Below are positions 9,729-16,885 of a DNA stretch of 64,000 nt, piece after piece. The stretch lies in contig NZ_BMGY01000001.1 of assembly GCF_014640435.1 (NCBI RefSeq), positions 186,001 to 250,000 on the forward strand. The letters are read 5' to 3'. Position 1 is the first letter of the stretch. Each line of letters opens with the position of its first letter. Source of the stretch: Hymenobacter frigidus (GTDB lineage: Bacteria > Bacteroidota > Bacteroidia > Cytophagales > Hymenobacteraceae). Made by a program: the position numbers and the translations under genes. Below the pieces are notes generated by a model. That model was given only the letters and a program-made list of their open reading frames with translations, searched no databases and had not been told where the DNA came from.

Positions 9729-10056
9729 AAAGTAGAATACAATTTCTAGGCATGTCTGACTGCCCTTCTCACCACGCTTTACTGCATTGCGGCCTTGCCC
9801 AACCTTGCCATAAGACGCATGTACTCAACTACAGGTGTTGGTGTTACCCACCGACTAAAACCAAGCAAGCTGCATCCATCCGGCACGTATGATTAACCTC
9901 AAAGTACAGGTTTTTGTTGAGCCAAGCCGGCATAAACTCAGGGTTGACGGCCGCTGTGGTGAAGACATTTACTGCGCTCCGCACAAGCCGCATCTACGAC
10001 TTGAACCACGAGCTGGCTTCTTTTCGACTATGTATCAAGGAAGAGCAAATCATACC

Positions 10057-10087
10057 TTGGCAATGTGCCGGAAAGTCAGTACCTTTG
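10057..10087 (+). promoter_or_regulatory. Bacteroidota-type promoter of rpsF-rpsR-rplI
   Basis: TTGG at 10057-10060 and TACCTTTG at 10080-10087 are separated by 19 bp, a full match to the Bacteroidota consensus. It predicts a leader of about 40 nt before the rpsF ATG and sets the start of rpsF at 10133 rather than further upstream. Confidence 0.75.
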
Positions 10088-10132
10088 CGCCCCAATCAAA
10101 TTTTTTCACCCCCAAAATTCACCACCATCGTA

Positions 10133-10510
10133 ATGGAAGTAAGAAATTACGAGACGGTCTTCATCGTAACTCCCGTATTGAACGAGAGCCAAGTGCAAGA
10201 AACGGTCGAGAAGTTCACCCAGGTGCTTAAGGAAAATAGCGCCGCCATTGTATCCACCGAAGTCTGGGGCCTGCGCAAGCTGGCTTACCCGATTCAAAAG
10301 AAAACTACCGGCTACTATTTCTGCCTGTCGTTTACTGGCGAAGGCAACATCGTGGACGTGCTCGAACTGGCGTTCCGCCGCGACGAGCGCATCATCCGGT
10401 TCTTGACTACCGTGCTCGATAAGCACGCGGTTGAGTACAACAACCGTCGCCGCAACGGCGAAATGAACCAGCAGAAGGCTGCCAAGGAAACCGAAGCTGT
10501 AGCCCAATAA
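10133..10510 (+). CDS. rpsF: Small ribosomal subunit protein bS6
   Basis: Ribosomal protein of 125 residues; the start MEVRNYETVFIVTPVL and the block KKTTGYYFCLSF are typical of bS6. The open frame reaches 9914, but family length and the promoter at 10080-10087 support the ATG at 10133. bS6 forms a heterodimer with bS18, encoded next after 13 bp. Structural work on Bacteroidota ribosomes showed bS6, bS18 and bS21 hold the 16S rRNA 3' tail, hiding the anti-Shine-Dalgarno sequence. The C-terminal Gln/Lys/Glu-rich tail is short. Confidence 0.97.
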   Translation: MEVRNYETVFIVTPVLNESQVQETVEKFTQVLKENSAAIVSTEVWGLRKLAYPIQKKTTGYYFCLSFTGEGNIVDVLELAFRRDERIIRFLTTVLDKHAVEYNNRRRNGEMNQQKAAKETEAVAQ

Positions 10511-10523
10511 CTCCGCAACGAAC

Positions 10524-10799
10524 ATGGCAACTCCCTCCTACAACCGGAACAATGACCGGTCGGCAATGAACAAGCCGCAGGACACCCGCAAGAAATACTG
10601 CCGCTTCAAGAAGAATGGCATTAAGTACGTGGACTACAAAGACCCGAACTTCCTGCTGAAGTTTGTGAACGAGCAGGGCCGCGTGCTGCCCCGGCGTCTC
10701 ACCGGCACCAGCCTGAAGTTTCAGCGCAAAGTGACTCAGGCCATTGCTAAGGCCCGTCACCTGTCGCTGATGCCATACGTAGCCGACGCCCTGAAATAA
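10524..10799 (+). CDS. rpsR: Small ribosomal subunit protein bS18
   Basis: Basic protein of 91 residues containing the bS18 core (KYCRFKKNGIKYVDYKD, then LLKFVNEQGRVLPRRLTGT and a C-terminal KARHLSLMPYV). It sits 13 bp after rpsF with no ssb or priB between, as is usual in Bacteroidota. It partners bS6 in the 30S platform. Its stop codon is immediately followed by an inverted repeat at 10800-10880 that separates it from rplI. Confidence 0.97.
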   Translation: MATPSYNRNNDRSAMNKPQDTRKKYCRFKKNGIKYVDYKDPNFLLKFVNEQGRVLPRRLTGTSLKFQRKVTQAIAKARHLSLMPYVADALK

Positions 10800-10880
10800 A
10801 TTATGAGTTATAAGTTATGAATTATGAATTGCTTACGGCGATTCGAGCTCATAACTAATAATTCAAAACTCATAATTCAA
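10800..10880. repeat. A/T-rich heptamer inverted repeat between rpsR and rplI
   Basis: The left half repeats a 7-mer close to TTATGAA/TTATGAG and the right half carries its reverse complement (ATTCAAAACTCATAATTCAA), with a GC-richer spacer around 10832-10846. The A/T-rich hairpin lies in the middle of an essential ribosomal operon, starting 1 nt after the rpsR stop. Confidence 0.75.
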
Positions 10881-10887
10881 ACAAGAC

Positions 10888-11331
10888 ATGGAAATCATCC
10901 TCAAAGACGACGTTAAGGGCCTCGGTTACAAGAACGATATCGTGACCGTGAAATCGGGCTACGGTCGCAACTTCTTGCTGCCGCAGGGCTTGGCCATGCT
11001 GGCCGACAAGACGAACAAGAAAATTACGGCTGAGAACGTGCGCCAGGCGGCCCACAAAGCCGACAAAGTGAAAGGCGACGCCCAAGCCATTGCCGACTCA
11101 GTTGGCGACATGGTACTGGATATCCCAGCCAAGATTGGTGAAAGCGGCAAGATTTTCGGCCGTGTTACCACGCTGCAACTGGCTGAGGCACTGAAGGCTA
11201 AAGGTGTGGACATTGACCGCAAGCGGTTGTCGTTCGACCAAGAGCCTGCTTCTGCCGGCGACTTCACTGCTACCGCTAACCTGCACAAGGAAGTGAAGCA
11301 CACGGTGAAATTCCGCGTGGTAGCTGAGTAG
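10888..11331 (+). CDS. rplI: Large ribosomal subunit protein bL9
   Basis: Protein of 147 residues beginning MEIILKDDVKGLGYKNDIV and containing the bL9 signature region GYGRNFLLPQGLA at about residues 26-38, then a Lys/Ala-rich connecting helix and a C-terminal domain (about 75-147). Third gene of the rpsF-rpsR-rplI unit, 88 bp after rpsR with an inverted repeat between. A hairpin with a T run at 11352-11384 ends the transcript. Confidence 0.97.
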   Translation: MEIILKDDVKGLGYKNDIVTVKSGYGRNFLLPQGLAMLADKTNKKITAENVRQAAHKADKVKGDAQAIADSVGDMVLDIPAKIGESGKIFGRVTTLQLAEALKAKGVDIDRKRLSFDQEPASAGDFTATANLHKEVKHTVKFRVVAE

Positions 11332-11351
11332 TCTCGATTTCGATACTAATG

Positions 11352-11384
11352 AAAAAGCCCTGCCTTCTGGTGGGGCTTTTTTTA
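11352..11384 (+). terminator. Rho-independent terminator after rplI
   Basis: Hairpin AAAGCCCTGCC / GGTGGGGCTTT with loop TTCT, followed by a run of seven T residues, 20 nt after the rplI stop. Confidence 0.85.
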
Positions 11385-11502
11385 TTCCTTCGCACGCGCC
11401 AGTGCCGGGTTAGGGGCTATTTTTGTTTTTGCGTAGTCAACCAGCGGGTAGTGGGCCATCAGGCCAGCCCCCATGGCAGTGCCAAGTCCTATTGGCTCTG
11501 CT

Positions 11503-11526
11503 ACTGACTACCGCTTACTGACTACT
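11503..11526 (+). repeat. Short direct repeat just upstream of the GSCFA gene
   Basis: Two copies of TACTGACTAC separated by three bases lie 7-30 nt before the chosen ATG at 11533. The word is the same as in the actA-actB inverted repeat (ACTGACTACC), so it belongs to the same intergenic repeat family. Confidence 0.55.
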
Positions 11527-11532
11527 TCGTTG

Positions 11533-14517
11533 ATGTTTAGAACTGAACTAACTATTGCCCCGGCCACGAGCCAGCTACCGCGCACGGCGCGGGTACTCAC
11601 CATGGGCTCCTGCTTCGCCGACAGTATGGGCGTGCGCCTCAATTCCTACAAGGTAGATGCGCTGGTGAATCCATTCGGCACGGTATTTCAGCCGCTGGCA
11701 CTGGGCCGGCTGCTGCGCGCTGCAGCCGGTGAGGATGTAGACTGGCAGCAGCACTTGGTGCAAGCCCGCGGGCGCTGGCAGAGCTACGACCTGCACGGCA
11801 GCATCGGGGCCGACTCGCCGGTGGACCTGCTGCAGATTATTCAGGCGCTGGTGCAGCGCACGGGCGAGTTTCTGCGCGGGGCCGATGCCATTGCCCTGAC
11901 GCTGGGTACGGCCTGGGCCTACCGCCTGCGCGAAACCGGCGAGCTGGTGAATAATTGCCACAAGCAGTCGGCCGACTTATTCGTGCGGGAACTGCTCACT
12001 CCCGATGATATCATCAACGGTTTGGCTGAAACGCACGCTTATTTGCGGCGCATCAACCCCGAACTGCGCTTCATCTTGACCGTGAGCCCGGTGCGTCATC
12101 TCAAAGACACGCTGCCGCTGAATACGGTGAGCAAGTCGGTGCTGCGAATAGCAACGCATATCCTGAGCGACCTGCTGCCCGGCGTGGAATATTTCCCAGC
12201 CTATGAGCTATTGACAGATGATTTGCGTGATTACCGATTCTATGCCGACGACATGCTGCATCCATCGGCGGTTGCTGAGGACTACATCTGGGACAAATTT
12301 GCCCGCACGTATTTTGACGCGGATTTTGGGCGGTTCCGCAAGGAATGGACGGCTGTGCGGCAGTCGCTGGGGCACCGCCCGCTGCACTCCGGCGCGCCGG
12401 AGCACCGTGAGTTTCTGGAGAGCACCCGCGAAAAGCTGGAGCAACTGAGCTTGCGGAAGGTGGACGTAGCGACTGAGCTACAGCAGGTGCGCGCTCAGCT
12501 GGCGGCGCTGCCGGTGCCCCAGCAGCCCGAACCCGCGCTGGAAATCGAGGATGACGAGGAACGGATTGACATTGGCGAGGGCGCTGCGGCTAAAGCAACA
12601 GAACTAACCGCGCCGAGAATTGCCGAAGCCAGGCCATCGGAAAACCGGCCTCCCCGGTTGTCGCCGGAAGAATTCCGGGCGCAGCGGGCAGCCCGGCCAG
12701 ACCGCCCCGAGCGGGGCCGGCGCGATGGCCGGGGCAAAGGCCAGGTGCCTCAGCCCAGCGAGAACGAGCAGTTTCAAACGACGGCTTTTGAAACAGAAAG
12801 CCCGCTTACTTTGTCAACTTCGCCGGTAGAAACGCCACAAGCCGCCGCAATGCTGGCCACCGGGGTGGCTGAAGAAGCGGCTACCCTGCCGGGCCAAGAG
12901 GCAGGTACCAAAAAGAAGCGCCGCTCACGCGGCGGGGCAAAACGTACGGCCCGGAAGAATGCGCTGCTTTTAGCAGCTGAAATGGGTACAGATGCTGCTC
13001 AGGATGATGATTCCGTAACGAATTCGGATATTCCGGCGGACTTTACTGCTGCCGCCTCAGTGGGGCAAAACACGCGTCGAGAAGACCAAAAGACCAGTGT
13101 TATCACTAAATCGCAGCCAGTGAAGCGGGGCGGTCGGCGCGAAGATTCGGGCCGGGTACCACGCGTGGGATTGTTCGCAGCACCAGCACCAGCACCGGCA
13201 GATTTTGCGACTACTGAAACGCCGATTACGGATGCCGAATCACCGGTTTTGATTCCGTCGATGATTCCGACAGAATTACCGCAGGAAGGGGAAAATGCTT
13301 TGGCTACCCAGCCTGATGCAATAACTGGCCCTTCGCGCAACAGCCGCAACCGCAACAAACGGAAAGCCGCGAACGCACTAGCGAATTCGGTTCAAGAGAC
13401 GGTTGCTCGGGCGGCGTCGGACACTGGCCTTGTGTCGGCGTTACCGATTGTTGATGCGGAGCAACTATCGAGTGCTGCCGAGCCCATGGCACGCCCAGAA
13501 AACCGCCGCGACAACCGCCGCCAGCCGCAGCGGCCAATAGCTGCGCTGCCCGAGACGGCACCTGGCACTACTGCCATTGCAGCCATTGGAGCTGTTTTAG
13601 CTCCGGAAGTGCCGAACCCGCCAACGGCTGCGAAGCGCTCGAGCCGCAAAAGCCGCGCTGTGAGCGGAGGACGCGCCGAAAAGCCCGCTTTTGATACTCC
13701 GGTCATTCCCGTGCAGGACGCCTCTATTGCACGCCTGCAGGTGGCGGCAGGCCGCATGACCGGTTCATCGGCCACTTTGGTGGAGCCAGTGGCAATGCCA
13801 AAACCGGTTTCCGTCAAGGCAGCTATTGCTAAGCCTATCGCTTCCAAAGCAAAATTGGCCAAAGCGCCCGTAGTGCCAAACATGCCAGTTGTAGCAGCAT
13901 CAGTTGTAGCAGCACCAGTTGTAGCAGCACCAGTTGCAGCAGCACCAGTTGTAGCAGCACCAGTTGCAGCAGCACCAGTTGCAGCAGCACCAGTTGCAGC
14001 AGCACCAGTTGCAGCAGCACCAGTTGTAGCAGCACCAGTTGCAGCAGCACCAGTTGTAGCAGCACCAGTTGTAGCAGCACCAGTTGCAGCAGCACCAGTT
14101 GTAGCAGCACCAGTTGCAGCAGCACCAGTTGCAGCAGCACCTAAAGCCAAAGCGCCCGCAACCAAAGTTAAAGCTCCGGTTTCAGCCAAACCAACTAAGC
14201 CAGCACCAAAGGCTACGGTAGCTGCTGCCCAGATAATTAAACCAGTAGCTGCAGTAAAACCGGCAGCAAAGAAGCCAGCAATAGCTACCAAGAGCTCCAA
14301 AACAGCGGCTGCTAAGCCTGTAGCACCAGAAGCAGCTAAACCATCAACAAAGGGTAAGCCAGCAGCGAAGGCAGTTCCTAAACCGACAACTGTCAAGCCA
14401 GCTGCCGTGAAACCTGCTCCTGCCAAATCCGTGGAGAGCAAACCAGCACCGACTACAAAAGCAACAGCCAAGCCAGCCGCCGTAAAGCCCAAAACGCCGA
14501 AGAAGCCCACCAAGTAA
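11533..14517 (+). CDS. GSCFA domain protein with very long low-complexity, basic tail
   Basis: The first 290 or so residues are a GSCFA domain, a family placed near SGNH/GDSL esterases: TMGSCFAD at about 23-30, LTLGTAWAY near 120, VSPVRHL near 180, and a DDMLHPS block near 240. No function is established for the family in bacteria. The remaining 700 residues are predicted disordered, with basic patches (KKKRRSRGGAKR, NRNKRKAA), 17 copies of a VVAAP/VAAAP pentapeptide at residues 786-870, and a Lys/Pro/Ala tail like histone H1. I chose the ATG at 11533 because the 20 residues upstream overlap repeat DNA. Family members are normally 300-350 residues, so the tail is exceptional. Confidence 0.85.
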   Translation: MFRTELTIAPATSQLPRTARVLTMGSCFADSMGVRLNSYKVDALVNPFGTVFQPLALGRLLRAAAGEDVDWQQHLVQARGRWQSYDLHGSIGADSPVDLLQIIQALVQRTGEFLRGADAIALTLGTAWAYRLRETGELVNNCHKQSADLFVRELLTPDDIINGLAETHAYLRRINPELRFILTVSPVRHLKDTLPLNTVSKSVLRIATHILSDLLPGVEYFPAYELLTDDLRDYRFYADDMLHPSAVAEDYIWDKFARTYFDADFGRFRKEWTAVRQSLGHRPLHSGAPEHREFLESTREKLEQLSLRKVDVATELQQVRAQLAALPVPQQPEPALEIEDDEERIDIGEGAAAKATELTAPRIAEARPSENRPPRLSPEEFRAQRAARPDRPERGRRDGRGKGQVPQPSENEQFQTTAFETESPLTLSTSPVETPQAAAMLATGVAEEAATLPGQEAGTKKKRRSRGGAKRTARKNALLLAAEMGTDAAQDDDSVTNSDIPADFTAAASVGQNTRREDQKTSVITKSQPVKRGGRREDSGRVPRVGLFAAPAPAPADFATTETPITDAESPVLIPSMIPTELPQEGENALATQPDAITGPSRNSRNRNKRKAANALANSVQETVARAASDTGLVSALPIVDAEQLSSAAEPMARPENRRDNRRQPQRPIAALPETAPGTTAIAAIGAVLAPEVPNPPTAAKRSSRKSRAVSGGRAEKPAFDTPVIPVQDASIARLQVAAGRMTGSSATLVEPVAMPKPVSVKAAIAKPIASKAKLAKAPVVPNMPVVAASVVAAPVVAAPVAAAPVVAAPVAAAPVAAAPVAAAPVAAAPVVAAPVAAAPVVAAPVVAAPVAAAPVVAAPVAAAPVAAAPKAKAPATKVKAPVSAKPTKPAPKATVAAAQIIKPVAAVKPAAKKPAIATKSSKTAAAKPVAPEAAKPSTKGKPAAKAVPKPTTVKPAAVKPAPAKSVESKPAPTTKATAKPAAVKPKTPKKPTK
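13888..14142 (+). repeat. 15-bp tandem repeat (17 units) inside the GSCFA gene
   Basis: Seventeen units of 15 bp, each GTTGTAGCAGCACCA or GTTGCAGCAGCACCA (the first ends in TCA), encode VVAAP or VAAAP. The unit is a multiple of three, so copy-number change keeps frame. Near identity of units suggests recent expansion and probable length polymorphism between strains. Confidence 0.95.
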
Positions 14518-14563
14518 CTTCTCACAAACGACCTTAAAATCGGCAACTTACGTTAATTCCTTC

Positions 14564-14592
14564 CCAAACCCGGCTTTTTTCGCCGGGTTTGG
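14564..14592 (+). terminator. Hairpin after the GSCFA gene with T-rich loop
   Basis: Perfect 11-bp stem CCAAACCCGGC / GCCGGGTTTGG with loop TTTTTTC, 47 nt after the stop. The T run is in the loop rather than after the stem, so termination efficiency is uncertain. The right arm overlaps the -33 region of the next gene's probable promoter. Confidence 0.6.
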
Positions 14593-14617
14593 TGTTTCAG
14601 TACCTCCCCTATTTTTC
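14588..14617 (+). promoter_or_regulatory. Probable promoter of the DUF255 gene, ending 5 nt before its ATG
   Basis: TTTGG at 14588-14592 and TATTTTTC at 14610-14617 are spaced by 17 bp; the last base deviates from TAnnTTTG. The ATG follows after only five bases, so the transcript would be leaderless or nearly so. Confidence 0.5.
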
Positions 14618-14622
14618 TCGTT

Positions 14623-16719
14623 ATGGCCCACCCTGCTTCTCACACCAACCGCCTCGCCCAGGAAACCAGCCCTTACCTGCAACAGCACGCCCACAATCCG
14701 GTGGACTGGTACCCGTGGGGACCCGAAGCCCTTGGCCGAGCGCAGGCCGAGCAAAAGCCCATTCTAGTGAGCATTGGCTACGCGGCCTGCCACTGGTGCC
14801 ACGTGATGGAGCGCGAGTCGTTTGAGAATGAAGCGGTGGCGGCAGTGATGAACACACATTTTGTGTGCATCAAAGTCGACCGCGAGGAGCGGCCCGATGT
14901 GGACCAGATTTACATGGATGCCGTGCACGCCATGGGCCTACAGGGCGGCTGGCCGCTGAATGTGTTTCTAACCGCCGATGCAAAGCCTTTTTATGGCGGT
15001 ACTTATTTCCCGCAGGGCAAGTGGACCCAACTGCTAACCAATATCGGCCAAGCCTACGCGGGCGAGCACCGCACTGAGCTGGAGCAATCGGCCGAGCGAT
15101 TCATGGAAGTTATTGGCACCAGCGAACTGGCCAAATACGGCGCTCAAAACCATAATGCCACTCAGGAGGCCGACTACGCGGCATTGGAAGCCATTGGCGG
15201 AGCCCCCGACACAGGCTTGGCAGGAGTTTCCGAAGAAGAGTTCAAGTTGCTGGTTTACAATCTGAGCACCAGTTTTGACCGCGAACGCGGCGGAACGAAT
15301 CGCGCCCCGAAGTTTCCGATGCCCAGCATTTGGCGGTTTTTGCTGCGCGCCCACGCCGTTAGTGGTAGCCGGGCAGTGCTGGACCAAGCCGTGCTGACCT
15401 TGCGCGAAATGGCTTGGGGCGGGATTTACGACCAGGCCCACGGCGGTTTCGCCCGCTATTCGGTGGATGGCGAGTGGCTGGCTCCGCATTTCGAAAAGAT
15501 GCTGTATGACAACGGACAGCTGGTGAGTCTCTACAGCGAGGCTTTTCAACTAACTGGCGAAGAGCTGTTTCGGGAAACGGTGTATGATACCATCGAATTT
15601 ATTCGGCTGGAGCTGACCAATGACGAAGGCGGCTTCTATTCGTCGTTGGATGCCGACAGCGAAGGCGAGGAGGGCAAATTTTACGTGTTCACAAAAGAAG
15701 AATTACGCGCGATTCTTGGTGATGAGGAACCGCTTTTTTCCGACTATTACAACTGCACGGCGGCCGGCAACTGGGAGCACGGCCGCAACATTCTGCACCG
15801 CCGCGAAACCGACGAAACCTTTTCCGCTACCCACCAGATTGCGCCCGGTGTGCTGCCCAAGCTGGTAGCGGGCTGGAAGCAGAAAATTATGGCCGTGCGC
15901 GCCACCCGCGTCCGCCCCGGCCTCGATGACAAAGTCCTCACCGGCTGGAATGCCCTCATGCTGCAAGGCCTGACCGATGCTTACCGTGCCTTCGCCGAGC
16001 CCGAATTTCTGGCCATGGCCGAGCACAACGCCCGCTTCATCGAAACCAACCTGCGCGATGGCCCGCGGCTGTACCGCACCTGCAAGGATGGCCGCGCCAG
16101 CATCAACGGTTTCCTGGAAGACTACGCCCTGGTCATTCAGGCCTACATCAGCCTCTACGAAGTCACCTTCACCGAAAAGTGGTTGCACGAGGCTGAAATA
16201 CTGACCGAATACGTCATCAGCAATTTCTTCGACCCCAGCGAAACGCAGTTTTTCTATACCGACAGCAGCGCTGAGCCGCTCATCGTTCGCAAGAAAGAGC
16301 TATTCGATAACGTTATTCCCAGCTCCAACTCGGTGATGGCGCACAACCTGCGCCGCCTGGGCCGGCACCTCGAAAACGCCCATTACACCGACTTGGCCAC
16401 CGCCATGCTGGCCCAAGTGCGCCACCTGGTGGTGAAGGAGCCGCAGCACCTCACCAACTGGGCTTCGCTGTACGCGGCGCTACTCCGGCCGGGGGCTGAG
16501 GTAGCCATTCTCGGGCCGGAAGCCGATGTTTTCCGTGAAAAACTTAACCGGCAATTCTTGTTTGATACGGTGCTGGCTGGGGCTGAAAAAGCGTCGAAGC
16601 TGCCGCTGCTAAAGCTGCTGAAGGCCGATGCGCAAGGCCGTACCGCCGTGCACGTGTGCCGCAACCAGGCCTGCCTGGCCCCGGTGTACGGCGTGGGCGA
16701 GGCGCTGGCGGCGCTGTAG
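14623..16719 (+). CDS. Thioredoxin-domain protein of the YyaL/DUF255 family
   Basis: Protein of 698 residues. The N-terminal DUF255 thioredoxin-like domain (about 5-165) has the CHWC motif at 56-59, preceded by [18 protein letters not shown] and followed by [11 protein letters not shown] and GGWPLNVFL. The rest is an (alpha/alpha) barrel like glycoside or N-acylglucosamine epimerase folds ([37 protein letters not shown]). The human relative is SPATA20; the biochemical role is unknown. No signal peptide is visible. Its TAG stop lies inside an inverted-repeat element that begins at 16716. Confidence 0.93.
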   Translation: MAHPASHTNRLAQETSPYLQQHAHNPVDWYPWGPEALGRAQAEQKPILVSIGYAACHWCHVMERESFENEAVAAVMNTHFVCIKVDREERPDVDQIYMDAVHAMGLQGGWPLNVFLTADAKPFYGGTYFPQGKWTQLLTNIGQAYAGEHRTELEQSAERFMEVIGTSELAKYGAQNHNATQEADYAALEAIGGAPDTGLAGVSEEEFKLLVYNLSTSFDRERGGTNRAPKFPMPSIWRFLLRAHAVSGSRAVLDQAVLTLREMAWGGIYDQAHGGFARYSVDGEWLAPHFEKMLYDNGQLVSLYSEAFQLTGEELFRETVYDTIEFIRLELTNDEGGFYSSLDADSEGEEGKFYVFTKEELRAILGDEEPLFSDYYNCTAAGNWEHGRNILHRRETDETFSATHQIAPGVLPKLVAGWKQKIMAVRATRVRPGLDDKVLTGWNALMLQGLTDAYRAFAEPEFLAMAEHNARFIETNLRDGPRLYRTCKDGRASINGFLEDYALVIQAYISLYEVTFTEKWLHEAEILTEYVISNFFDPSETQFFYTDSSAEPLIVRKKELFDNVIPSSNSVMAHNLRRLGRHLENAHYTDLATAMLAQVRHLVVKEPQHLTNWASLYAALLRPGAEVAILGPEADVFREKLNRQFLFDTVLAGAEKASKLPLLKLLKADAQGRTAVHVCRNQACLAPVYGVGEALAAL

Positions 16720-16824
16720 AAACGCAATATTCTGCGTCTCTACATGGAACGGTAACGTAAAAACGGCGCGGTTTGGCGCGGCCCCAATCGTTCAATGACA
16801 AGCCGCAAAATATTGCGTCTCTAC
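16716..16824. repeat. 109-bp element with about 20-bp terminal inverted repeats
   Basis: The left end (GTAGAAACGCAATATTCTGC) and the reverse complement of the right end (GTAGAGACGCAATATTTTGC) differ at two positions. The left terminus is itself nearly palindromic, ending GCGTCTCTAC. It has no coding capacity, so it resembles a MITE or REP-type element. The left end contains the stop codon of the DUF255 gene. Confidence 0.75.
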
Positions 16825-16885
16825 CCGCATTTTGCGCGCTACCGTCCTGCTATCTTTACTATTCGCCCCTACCCTATCCGCTGTT

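Larger units (their letters stand above)
9654..10132. other. Divergent intergenic region between actA and rpsF
   Basis: This 479-bp gap holds the minus-strand act promoter near 9699-9728 and the plus-strand rpsF promoter near 10057-10087. Open frames extending rpsF upstream to 9914 have no coding look and precede the rpsF promoter, so I read the rest as non-coding. No tRNA or clear structured RNA was seen. Confidence 0.6.

Noticed and set aside
9914..10132. 73-residue N-terminal extension of rpsF
   Set aside because: Not part of the bS6 family and lies upstream of the mapped promoter consensus at 10057-10087.
13888..14142. Possible CRISPR array
   Set aside because: Units are contiguous 15-bp in-frame repeats without unique spacers, inside a coding sequence.
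13392..14546. 384-codon minus-strand frame rich in Thr/Gly/Ala
   Set aside because: It is the mirror of the GSCFA tail repeat; the repetitive TGAATTGAA translation arises from the 15-bp repeat and has no start context or terminator of its own.
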